Made by a program: the position numbers and the translations under genes. Positions 1-5,182 of a stretch of 5,182 nucleotides of DNA are shown in pieces. Under the pieces are notes generated by a model. It worked only from the letters and a program-made list of their open reading frames with translations, had not been told where the DNA came from and searched no databases. Source of the DNA: Synergistaceae bacterium (GTDB lineage: Bacteria; Synergistota; Synergistia; Synergistales; Aminobacteriaceae); assembly GCA_022837505.1 (NCBI GenBank), contig JALHFZ010000093.1, positions 1 to 5,182 on the forward strand, in the 5' to 3' direction. Positions within the stretch are counted from its first letter, which is position 1. Every line of letters starts with the position of its first letter.

Positions 1-39
1 CTCCACATTACTTAATTTTATTGACTATTTTTCGATGGG

Positions 40-1377
40 TTAAAACCAGTGAAATCCCTTCATCCGGTCCAAATCGTAGACCCACTCGAGGATCTCGTCT
101 CTATCGTTTTGAGAGAGTATGCTTTCCGTGAGTTCCTCGAACTTGCGGCTTATCATTTTCCGGTCCATGGGATTTTCCGGGTCTCCTTTGCGGAACCGGT
201 TTTCCGCTTTCATAATTTTTCCGTTCTTGAGCCGAATAGTCACTTCGCAGGGCCTGCATTCAGGAAAGAGTTTTTCAAGTTCCGGATCGGCAACCAGAAC
301 AACCTTTGACATCAGCGTTCTTATTCCGGGATTCAAAAGATCGTCTTCCGAAAGATTGGTGAAGGTGATGTCTCCTTTGAGGAGAAGGGACGCGACGCAA
401 AAGGCGTTGCTGAATTTCGCTTCTTCAAGGGATTTGGGATTTTCTATCCCCGCGACTTCGATGGCTTTTTGATACACCCGCGCTTCGACTTCTTCTATTT
501 CCTCCGGAGAAAAAGTTTCTTCGGCCATTATCTTCTTCACCCCGTCGATTACGGTGTGAGTCTGTCCGCAGGTAGGATACCCCTTGAAATTTACCTCGTC
601 GACCTTGTAGACCTGACCGAGATCTTTAGTCAGAAAGTCGAGACGACATTCTGAAGATACGGACCGGCAAAATCCCTTTTCACCCTCAAAAATTCGGCGT
701 GCTCCCTCTATTCCTCGAAAGGCTAGTTCTGCAGCCAGAATGCCGTTGAAGGCAGCTTTCCCCGGATGAAAAGGCTTCGCCGAAACAGCCCCGTCTTCAA
801 GAAATTGCCAGAGTCCCGCGGCCTGGGTGCCTGCATGTCCAAGGGTATTTACGATTTCGTCCACACTCAAACCAAGCATTTTTGCAGCTGCCGCCGCTGC
901 CCCGAAAGTTCCGGCAGTGGAGGTGGTATGCCAGCGGGAGTAATGATCTTTTCCGAGGCATTCTCCCGTTCTGATGGCCAGGTCGTATCCGCATACGGCG
1001 GCTTCAATCATCTTCTTGCCGTTAGCTCCGTTTTGTTCCCCATAGGCGAACACCACGGGGAAAACAACCGTGCCGATATGCATGATCGACATACGATGTC
1101 CGTCGTCCACTTCCATGATATGCCCGAGACAGGCGTTCGCGAAAGCCGCCCAGGGAAAGGATGTTTTTTCCTTTCTGCCGATTAGGGAGGTCTGCCCCAC
1201 GCCGCCCAGGGACAGGGCAAGATCAGCATATGTGTTTGAAAGATCATTTCCCGCAGACGAAAAAACAGCCGCCAGCCAGTCCGCCAGGCAATGTTTTGCC
1301 TTGAGCGCCGTCTGCTCCGGTATCTTGTCAAATTCGAGCCCGAACACATATTCAGCCATCTGTCTCGAAATCGTCAT
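40..1377 (-). CDS. MmgE/PrpD family protein (dehydratase/isomerase/decarboxylase superfamily)
   Basis: A 445-residue protein of normal full length for the MmgE/PrpD family. The family includes 2-methylcitrate dehydratase (PrpD), cis-aconitate decarboxylase and iminodisuccinate epimerase, all cytosolic enzymes acting on small di- or tricarboxylates. Visible family signatures are the acidic active-site segment HIMEVDDGHR (residues 86-95) with H100 shortly after, H150, the HPGKAAFNG segment (204-212, with K207), and the KGYPTCGQTH segment (265-274), equivalent to the K-x-YP-x-C-x-x-(T)H motif. E89 and G93 seem to stand where cis-aconitate decarboxylase has catalytic Asp and Thr, so I would not call it PrpD or a decarboxylase. 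The ATG at 1377 is preceded by AAAGGTGAT (minus strand, 1391-1383), 5 bases upstream. It follows the YheO-like regulator gene in the same direction, so that regulator probably controls it. The substrate is unknown. The family call is secure. Confidence 0.93.
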   Translation of the reverse strand: MTISRQMAEYVFGLEFDKIPEQTALKAKHCLADWLAAVFSSAGNDLSNTYADLALSLGGVGQTSLIGRKEKTSFPWAAFANACLGHIMEVDDGHRMSIMHIGTVVFPVVFAYGEQNGANGKKMIEAAVCGYDLAIRTGECLGKDHYSRWHTTSTAGTFGAAAAAAKMLGLSVDEIVNTLGHAGTQAAGLWQFLEDGAVSAKPFHPGKAAFNGILAAELAFRGIEGARRIFEGEKGFCRSVSSECRLDFLTKDLGQVYKVDEVNFKGYPTCGQTHTVIDGVKKIMAEETFSPEEIEEVEARVYQKAIEVAGIENPKSLEEAKFSNAFCVASLLLKGDITFTNLSEDDLLNPGIRTLMSKVVLVADPELEKLFPECRPCEVTIRLKNGKIMKAENRFRKGDPENPMDRKMISRKFEELTESILSQNDRDEILEWVYDLDRMKGFHWF

Positions 1378-1382
1378 CTTCT

Positions 1383-1448
1383 ATCACCTTTCTGAAAAAT
1401 CCTGTTCAATGCCCGTATCGTATAAAAGCCTCTTCAAGGGAAAATCAA
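1383..1448 (-). promoter_or_regulatory. Possible internal promoter and RBS for the MmgE/PrpD gene
   Basis: In the 93-base gap after the regulator gene, the minus strand shows TTGATT (1448-1443), an 18-base spacer and TATACG (1424-1419). The ribosome binding site AAAGGTGAT (1391-1383) follows. Each hexamer matches the sigma70 consensus at 4 of 6 positions, so the promoter is plausible but weak. No terminator-like hairpin separates the two genes, so read-through from the regulator gene is equally possible. Confidence 0.3.
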
Positions 1449-1470
1449 GCAATATCCTTCAGATGTTATA

Positions 1471-2157
1471 TCATGAGCTGCGGGCACCGCTTGTCGAAAC
1501 TTTTCCAAGATATCTGTAGATCGAATTTTCAGAGGTCTCCAAAAGCCGGGCCACTTCACCGATAGCTCCTCTTAGCAGAAACACTCCCCGGGTATTCAAT
1601 TTATCGACGATCATCATTTTTTCATCAGGAGTCATTCTGGAGGGTGCCACCGGAGAATTCTGTATGGTTTCTTTTATTATTGTATGGGTCAGATCCTTGA
1701 TCGAGTCGTCTTCGCCTTCCGGAAGGCTGACAAGCTTCGGCTCTTCCTTTTGCATCGGTACAGAACCGAGAATATAGTCGTCAAGAGATTCGCGAAGTTC
1801 TTCAAATCTTGTGAGATCGGTATTGATGCAGAGAAGTCCTATGACATCACCGTCTTCATCCTTTATGATATAGGTAGCGGTCTTTCTTTTTTGCCCCTTC
1901 TCGTTAACGGTAAGACGCGGCTTGATAAAGTCAGCCGAAACCTTCTGCTGCTCACGAAAAAAACGGCCGAGATTTTTTAAGGGATCACCAACTGAGCGGC
2001 CGCTCAGATGGCTGTTTTCGATCGCAACAATAGAATGTTCGATGTTCCGAAGGTCATGAAGCACTATCTCCGAGTTTCTTCCGAGGTACTGCGCAAGAAA
2101 TTTCACTAAAGGAATATATGCAAGCAATTTCGCATGAATAGCTTCGTCTGTTTTCAT
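1471..2157 (-). CDS. YheO-like PAS domain / helix-turn-helix transcriptional regulator
   Basis: A 228-residue DNA-binding regulator of the YheO/DauR type. Residues about 8-120 match the YheO-like PAS domain, with the typical VLHDL motif (32-36), a GRSVGDPL segment (53-60) and the DGDVIGLLCINTDL strand pair (102-115). A linker of about 45 residues leads to a C-terminal helix-turn-helix of the HTH_22 type (about 175-222), including DEKMMIVDKLNTRGVFLLRG and ending in the recognition-helix pattern SENSIYRYLGKV (209-220). Known relatives such as DauR control genes for amino acid use. Here the neighbour downstream on the same strand is an MmgE/PrpD enzyme, so local control of that enzyme is the likely role (inference). 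The ATG at 2157 has GGAGG (minus strand, 2167-2163) 5 bases upstream. Its ligand is unknown. Confidence 0.92.
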   Translation of the reverse strand: MKTDEAIHAKLLAYIPLVKFLAQYLGRNSEIVLHDLRNIEHSIVAIENSHLSGRSVGDPLKNLGRFFREQQKVSADFIKPRLTVNEKGQKRKTATYIIKDEDGDVIGLLCINTDLTRFEELRESLDDYILGSVPMQKEEPKLVSLPEGEDDSIKDLTHTIIKETIQNSPVAPSRMTPDEKMMIVDKLNTRGVFLLRGAIGEVARLLETSENSIYRYLGKVSTSGARSS

Positions 2158-2208
2158 GAGACCCTCCAGGATTCATAATGCTCACTTCATCTTCACTGTG
2201 CAAATCTT

Positions 2209-2253
2209 TCCATATTGGTGATTTATTTTTACCACAAAAATAAATTTTTACAA
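2209..2253 (-). promoter_or_regulatory. Candidate promoters of the YheO-like gene, overlapping an inverted repeat
   Basis: Two weak sigma70-like candidates read leftward. The first is TTGTAA (2253-2248), a 16-base spacer and TAAAAA (2231-2226). The second is TTGTGG (2237-2232), a 17-base spacer and TATGGA (2214-2209). Both overlap the perfect repeat at 2221-2245, so a protein bound there would block either. Neither pair matches consensus well, so the exact promoter is not settled. Confidence 0.3.
2221..2245. repeat. Perfect 10-bp AT-rich inverted repeat, candidate operator
   Basis: ATTTATTTTT (2221-2230), a 5-base spacer ACCAC, and AAAAATAAAT (2236-2245) form a perfect dyad. It lies 64 bases upstream of the YheO-like start codon, in the divergent regulatory region, over the possible promoters. 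The symmetry and position fit a dimeric regulator's operator. In such AT-rich DNA a dyad can also occur by chance. It is not a typical terminator because its stem contains only A-T pairs. Confidence 0.5.
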
Positions 2254-2289
2254 GGGGGGATTGAACCAAAACCTGAAGCGGCACAAAAC

Positions 2290-2302
2290 AAGAAAGTTTC
2301 TT
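2290..2302. repeat. Short palindrome AAGAAAGTTTCTT
   Basis: Two 6-base arms, AAGAAA and TTTCTT, flank one central G. It sits in the divergent regulatory region between the YheO-like and abrB-like genes. It could be a small operator half-site pair. No second copy was noticed in the window, so this is only a weak call. Confidence 0.2.
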
Positions 2303-2444
2303 CTTTCCGTTAGCATAACTCTCTTCAGTGAAACTATATGTTCGAGTCCGAAAAGGTTTTTGAGGTGCTATGCCGCAGATTCCATTAATGGCGACCGGTA
2401 CGGATGTTCGGCAGGCGTGGAACTCGAACCGAAAATCCAACAGT

Positions 2445-2462
2445 TTGGCAGGCTGCTGCCAA
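2445..2462. repeat. Compact hairpin immediately upstream of the abrB-like promoter
   Basis: TTGGCAG (2445-2451), loop GCTG, and CTGCCAA (2456-2462) form a perfect 7-bp stem. Only two bases separate it from the -35 box at 2465. It could be an operator just upstream of the promoter. With the following GTTTG it resembles a weak terminator for transcripts entering from the left, but the T tract is too short for that to be convincing. Confidence 0.35.
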
Positions 2463-2464
2463 GT

Positions 2465-2493
2465 TTGACGATTACACATCTAGGCTGTACATT
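2465..2493 (+). promoter_or_regulatory. Sigma70-type promoter of the abrB-like gene
   Basis: TTGACG (2465-2470, 5 of 6 consensus bases), exactly 17 bases, then TACATT (2488-2493, 4 of 6). The predicted transcript start near 2500 gives a leader of about 33 bases before the ATG at 2533, with GGAGA (2520-2524) 8 bases from the start. Position, spacing and the ribosome binding site all agree. Confidence 0.6.
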
Positions 2494-2532
2494 TTTATCA
2501 GCAGAATACCAACTAAAGTGGAGACATGTCCC

Positions 2533-2760
2533 ATGAGAACGAAAATGATAAAACACGGCAACAGCCTGGTGCTGGTCATTGACAAACCCATTCTTAAACT
2601 CCTTGGAGCTGACAGGGAGACGCTTTTTGACGTCACTACAGACGGGCAGGTGCTCATTCTTACGCCGGTAAAGGATACCGTACACCCAACATCCTTTAAA
2701 GATGCCCTCGAAAAGATAAACATCCGCAACCCGAAGGCTCTGAAAAAACTTTCTGAGTGA
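2533..2760 (+). CDS. AbrB/MazE/SpoVT-type DNA-binding domain protein, orphan
   Basis: A 75-residue protein, basic at the N-terminus, with the swapped-hairpin AbrB fold pattern: KMIKHGNSLVLVIDKPIL (residues 4-21), then LLGADRETLFDV, then the closing strands DGQVLILTPV. The HGNSL motif followed by a hydrophobic strand and the late LILTPV strand are typical of MazE/SpoVT-AbrB domains, which bind DNA as dimers. The last 25 or so residues (SFKDALEKI...ALKKLSE) form a short helical tail, which is common in small stand-alone members. The open frame extends upstream, but I start at ATG 2533 because of GGAGA 8 bases before it and a promoter at 2465-2493. No toxin gene (MazF, PIN or Doc) lies beside it. 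The next gene is a QueG-like protein 70 bases on. It may be a stand-alone repressor, perhaps of itself, rather than an antitoxin (inference). Confidence 0.85.
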   Translation: MRTKMIKHGNSLVLVIDKPILKLLGADRETLFDVTTDGQVLILTPVKDTVHPTSFKDALEKINIRNPKALKKLSE

Positions 2761-2765
2761 GTTAC

Positions 2766-2797
2766 GGAAGGCATATTTCTCATGGGATATACTTTCC
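2766..2797. repeat. Imperfect inverted repeat between the abrB-like and QueG-like genes
   Basis: GGAAGGCATAT (2766-2776) can pair with ATATACTTTCC (2787-2797) with one G-T wobble and one mismatch, around a 10-base loop. No T tract follows, so it is not an ordinary terminator. The right arm contains TATACT (2788-2793), a 5-of-6 match to a -10 box, but I see no convincing -35 box. It could be an operator, an RNA-processing hairpin or chance. Confidence 0.3.
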
Positions 2798-2830
2798 AAA
2801 AGGCTTGCAGGGGAATGATGAGGAGGCTCC

Positions 2831-3745
2831 ATGGATAAATCTGTTGTACGAAATTTGATCGTGGATTTTCTTGAGGGTTCAGGATGCAACCGCGTTCTCC
2901 CCGAGATTGCCATAAATGAAGAGGTCGCCGGAATGGAGATCTTCTCCCCTCCCCTGCTCGGGGTCGCGGGGGCGGCTGACCCGGCCTTTTCCGGTCTGAA
3001 AAAGGAGGGGGTTGTGGGGGATCATCTCCTTCTTCCGGAAGAATGGCTCCCCGGAGCCCGGTCGGTGATCTCCTTCTTCCTTCCCTTCACGGAGACCATA
3101 CGGCGGGCGAACAGGGCGGACCCCGCCGAGCCGTCACCGGAATGGCTCCACGGACGTATCGAGGGGCAGGAGTGCATCAACCGGCTTATGGCCTTTCTCG
3201 TCTCCCGACTTCAGGAAGAGGGGGAAAAGGCCCTTTCCCCCTCCCTTGACTGCCGCTTCGCCTCCTGCACGGGGGAGAACAGGGTGTTTCTGGACGAAGA
3301 GGGCAGACCCCTGCCCGTCTCCTTCACGAGCAACTGGTCCGAACGGCATGCCGCCTACGTGTGCGGACTCGGCTCCTTCGGCCTTTCCAAGGGGTTCATC
3401 ACAGAGAGAGGCATCGCCGGAAGGTTCGGAAGCGTGATCACCACCGCTTTCCTCGAACCGGATAATACAATCCCCTCCTCGGTGTATGAACGGTGCACCC
3501 TCTGCGGCGCCTGCGTCCGGAACTGTCCCGTGGGGGCCATCACCATCGAAGGGGGGAAAGATCATGTCCGGTGCGCGGAGTACCTCGATATAATGAAGAA
3601 AAAGTATTCTCCCCGGTACGGCTGCGGCAAGTGCCAGGTGAATGTCCCCTGCGAGTGGGGCATCCCTGATCCGGCCGAAGGGCAGTCAGCTTCTTCTGCG
3701 GTTGACGGGCCTTCAGAGATGAGGGGATGCATCCCGGAAAAATGA
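2831..3745 (+). CDS. QueG-like (epoxyqueuosine reductase family-related) double [4Fe-4S] protein
   Basis: A 304-residue cytosolic redox protein related to epoxyqueuosine reductase QueG and to reductive dehalogenase-like iron-sulfur proteins. The core family signature is SERHAAYVCGLGSFGLSKGF (residues 170-189), then GRFGSVITT (198-205). Next come a ferredoxin motif CxxCxxCxxxCP with cysteines 222, 225, 228 and 232, and a second set at 248, 265, 268 and 274 (CGKC...C), enough for two [4Fe-4S] clusters. It is shorter than QueG (usually about 350-390 residues) and lacks the C-terminal HEAT-like part. By my alignment the general-acid Asp before the ERxxA segment is replaced (FTSN, 165-168). I therefore doubt that it makes queuosine, and cobalamin binding is only possible. 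ATG 2831 follows AGGAGG (2821-2826). It probably shares a transcript with the AbrB-like gene upstream. The last 25 or so residues look disordered. Confidence 0.85.
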   Translation: MDKSVVRNLIVDFLEGSGCNRVLPEIAINEEVAGMEIFSPPLLGVAGAADPAFSGLKKEGVVGDHLLLPEEWLPGARSVISFFLPFTETIRRANRADPAEPSPEWLHGRIEGQECINRLMAFLVSRLQEEGEKALSPSLDCRFASCTGENRVFLDEEGRPLPVSFTSNWSERHAAYVCGLGSFGLSKGFITERGIAGRFGSVITTAFLEPDNTIPSSVYERCTLCGACVRNCPVGAITIEGGKDHVRCAEYLDIMKKKYSPRYGCGKCQVNVPCEWGIPDPAEGQSASSAVDGPSEMRGCIPEK

Positions 3746-3770
3746 AACCGGGGGCGGTCCCTTTCAACAA

Positions 3771-3811
3771 AAGGCGGAACGCCCGAGAGTTGCAGCGCTC
3801 CGCCTTATTTT
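3771..3811. terminator. Rho-independent terminator between convergent genes, probably bidirectional
   Basis: AAGGCGGA (3771-3778) pairs perfectly with TCCGCCTT (3799-3806). Three further G-C pairs (3780-3782 with 3795-3797) follow after one mismatch, around a 12-base loop. ATTTT follows on the plus strand, and AAAA precedes on the left, giving TTTT when read leftward. It starts 25 bases after the QueG-like stop codon and 22 bases beyond the stop of the leftward baeRF gene, so it fits both convergent transcripts. Confidence 0.75.
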
Positions 3812-3833
3812 GCAATGTTATAATCTTTTCAGA

Positions 3834-4966
3834 TTAGTACCGCAATACCGCCGCCAGCCACTCTCCTCCCGGCATTTCTTCCTGTACCATGGCGTAGACG
3901 TCTCCGCCGTTCCGCATGGTCTTTGCCGCTGCGAGGTCGAGAAGGTCCTGGGCTCCTGCGGGGTGGTCTTTCGCGATCTCGATGGAGTCGCTCTCCCGGT
4001 CATACCGTCCCCAGACCTGCCGGTTCTTCGGGATGAAGAGAGATTCCACCCTTCCGTGCTCCGCCGCCCGAAGGGCTTCGGAGATGTCGTTCGTGATCTG
4101 TTTTGTACCCGTAAGTTCGAAATATTTTTCCTTCGCTTTTTTCATGGCCTCTCCGAAGATCGGCTCCACGAGGGGCCATGCCTTTTCATGGAGGCACTCA
4201 GCACGGAGATCCTCGGGATTTCCCGTCACCCCTCCCTCCACAAGATGGGGGTAGGTGTTTGCCTCCCTGTAGAGATGGAACAGATATTCCACCCCCGCAA
4301 GAACAAGGGGTACTTTTCTCCCCTTCAGAATGCCGGACAGTTCGCCGTCGATCTGATGAAACCATTTTTGAATCCGGTCTTTCTCGTCATCGTGGGGGTT
4401 GTGTCCGTGATACATGGCGGCCCGTTCCCCTCCTGCAGAGGAGGTTCCGGTGTGATACTGAAGATGGCTATCGACTTCGTCGATGTTCAGCGCCTCGGCA
4501 ACGCTCTGGGGCATGTCCTCAAGATTTACCTCTTCCACGGTGAACCGGGTGCCCTCGAGAAGGCGCACCTGCTTCTGGCTGAGGGCGAGGATGTAGAACC
4601 TTCCGTCCCTCGCGAAGTAGGGAAGGAGGGGTTTGAGGTGAAAGCGGTCAGAGACTACTGCCAGCTCCTCGAAAGTTACGGGTAGCCTGTAGAAGCGGCT
4701 CTCTCCGGCACCCAGGAAAGCTGCCAGTCCGTCGCTCTGGTTCTGCCAGAAAAGAGGATCCTGATGATACTGCCAGGCTGTCTTGAGGCATTCTTTGATG
4801 TCCGCCGGGCGTATTCCCTTCTTTTCGAGCCGTTCCTCTGCGGTCCGGAGGAGATTCTTCCACCGATCTCCGCTCCGCCCCGATGGGTCGGCATATAGAG
4901 AGATACGAGCCACTCTTCATTTGCTTCAAGAAGCGGTTCCAGATCTTTCATCGTGAGATAATCCAT
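3834..4966 (-). pseudogene. Frameshifted baeRF-family protein (bacterial eRF1/Pelota-like)
   Basis: A member of the bacterial archaeo-eukaryotic release factor-like (baeRF) group, probably family 3. These are predicted to act on the ribosome or peptidyl-tRNA by analogy with eRF1 and Pelota, with no proven role that I know of. The true start is ATG 4966, with AGGAGGAG (4980-4973) 6 bases upstream. It encodes the typical N-terminus with WLVSLYMPTHR. That frame runs on only to a stop at 4676 (96 residues). From about 4870 the homology continues in another frame: KNLLRTAEERL, FEELAVVSDRFHLKPLLP, RFYILALSQKQVRLLEGTRF, the HGHNPHDDEKDR segment, PLVLAGVEYLFHLYREANTY, and the eRF1 domain-3-like end with HGRVESLF, NGGDVYA, EEMPGG and AAVLRY. 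The break lies at a tandem TCCGC pair (4869-4878), and deleting one copy gives an unbroken 375-residue protein. It may be a real mutation, slippage at the repeat or an assembly error. The rest of the gene has no stops and looks intact, so the break is recent or artefactual. Confidence 0.85.
4869..4878. repeat. Tandem 5-bp repeat at the frameshift point
   Basis: TCCGC occurs twice in a row on the plus strand (GCGGA twice in the gene's sense strand). It sits exactly where the baeRF reading frame changes, between the codons for MPTHR and those for DRWKNLL. With one copy, or with four, the N-terminal and main frames join. With two, as here, or three they do not. Confidence 0.7.
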
Positions 4967-5182
4967 CAATTACTCCTCCTTTTTGTGGAAACATTGTCAC
5001 TGACTGATCATGCGGAAATATTTTTGACGGAGCCGTTTCAGCGGAAATTTCGGAAGTTGAGGACTTCGCCCATCACGGGATAAGACCACGGAATATTTTG
5101 GGCATGCCTTATCAATTATTATAACAGATTGCATGATGTCGCCATGAATATGTCAAGATTTTGCAGAGAGTTCCCCAGCGTT
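4967..5182 (-). promoter_or_regulatory. Upstream region of the baeRF gene with an extended -10 promoter and long leader
   Basis: On the minus strand TGTTATAAT (5126-5118) is a perfect extended -10 element (TGnTATAAT). A perfect TTGACA is also present (5156-5151), but it is 27 bases from the -10 box, too far to work as its -35. Transcription from near 5111 would give a leader of about 145 bases before ATG 4966. The leader contains two copies of GCGGAAAT on the plus strand (about 5014-5021 and 5041-5048), a palindrome GAAATTTC (5044-5051) and a 5-bp hairpin GAAGT-TGAGG-ACTTC. No gene is visible in this stretch. Confidence 0.5.

Larger units (their letters stand above)
2158..2532. other. Divergent regulatory region between the regulator gene and the abrB-like gene
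   Basis: This 375-base stretch separates genes pointing away from each other. I see no convincing protein in it: the open frames crossing it have no family resemblance, no good ribosome binding sites, and overlap promoter elements. It holds an AT-rich perfect inverted repeat (2221-2245), a short palindrome AAGAAAGTTTCTT (2290-2302), a compact hairpin (2445-2462) and a good rightward promoter (2465-2493). The part from about 2303 to 2440 has nothing I can identify. Confidence 0.6.

Noticed and set aside
1..39. AT-rich left edge as a terminator for the MmgE/PrpD gene
   Set aside because: No stem-loop can be drawn in these 39 bases, so any terminator must lie outside the window.
766..1519. Plus-strand open frames opposite the MmgE/PrpD gene (766-1185 and 1070-1519)
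   Set aside because: They are antisense shadows of a gene with clear family motifs and have no homology signal of their own.
2338..2432. GTTCGAGTCC and its near inverse GGAACTCGAACC, resembling the T-arm of a tRNA or an attachment site
   Set aside because: No matching 5-bp T-stem, acceptor stem or anticodon arm could be built on either strand, and there is no integrase nearby.
2526..2582. Out-of-frame ATG at 2526, just before the abrB-like start, giving an 18-codon frame
   Set aside because: It lies only one base after the Shine-Dalgarno sequence, too close for initiation, and the peptide has no recognisable features.
2533..2760. Toxin-antitoxin module built on the AbrB-like gene
   Set aside because: Neither neighbour resembles a MazF, PIN, Doc or other toxin. 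The following gene is an iron-sulfur redox protein.
2054..2913. Minus- and plus-strand open frames crossing the divergent region (about 2054-2479, 2261-2536 and 2368-2913)
   Set aside because: They overlap real genes or promoter elements, have no recognisable domains, and lack ribosome binding sites.
3810..4685. Long plus-strand open frame of 291 codons opposite the baeRF gene
   Set aside because: It is antisense to a clearly homologous gene, matches no family I recognise, and its start lies in the terminator tail. It is a shadow of GC-rich coding sequence.
4883..4913. GTG at 4913 as the true start of a 359-residue baeRF protein
   Set aside because: There is no good ribosome binding site before it, and starting there loses the conserved SLYMPTHR N-terminus, which is present in another frame with a strong RBS at 4973-4980.

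Overview
The window carries five protein genes and no RNA gene, CRISPR array or insertion sequence that I can recognise. The families (an MmgE/PrpD enzyme, a YheO-type regulator, an AbrB-type protein, a QueG-like iron-sulfur protein and a bacterial eRF1-like protein) and the moderately GC-rich coding style fit an anaerobic bacterium. Synergistota or a deltaproteobacterial group is my guess, and nothing here proves the taxon.

Left part (1-2157, minus strand): a YheO-like PAS/HTH regulator (1471-2157) lies 93 bases upstream of an MmgE/PrpD-family dehydratase or isomerase (40-1377), reading the same way. This looks like a small catabolic cassette with its own sensor-regulator. The substrate cannot be read from the sequence.

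Middle (2158-2532): a 375-base divergent regulatory region. It holds a perfect AT-rich 10-bp inverted repeat near the regulator's start, a 13-base palindrome, a compact 7-bp hairpin, and a good sigma70-type promoter directed to the right.

Right-going pair (2533-3745): an orphan AbrB/MazE-like DNA-binding protein of 75 residues with no toxin gene beside it, then, 70 bases on, a 304-residue QueG-like protein with two [4Fe-4S] cysteine sets. A bidirectional-looking terminator at 3771-3811 separates this pair from the last gene.

Right part (3834-5182, minus strand): a baeRF-family (bacterial archaeo-eukaryotic release factor-like) gene. Its N-terminus, with a strong ribosome binding site, is in one frame and the rest is in another. 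The break coincides with a tandem 5-bp repeat (TCCGC twice), and removing one copy would restore one frame of 375 residues. Upstream is a leader of about 145 bases from a consensus extended -10 promoter.

The most notable points are the frameshift at a 5-bp repeat in the eRF1-like gene, the inverted repeat upstream of the regulator, and the pairing of an orphan AbrB-type protein with a QueG-like protein that seems to lack the catalytic aspartate. I see no clearly new defence or mobile system.
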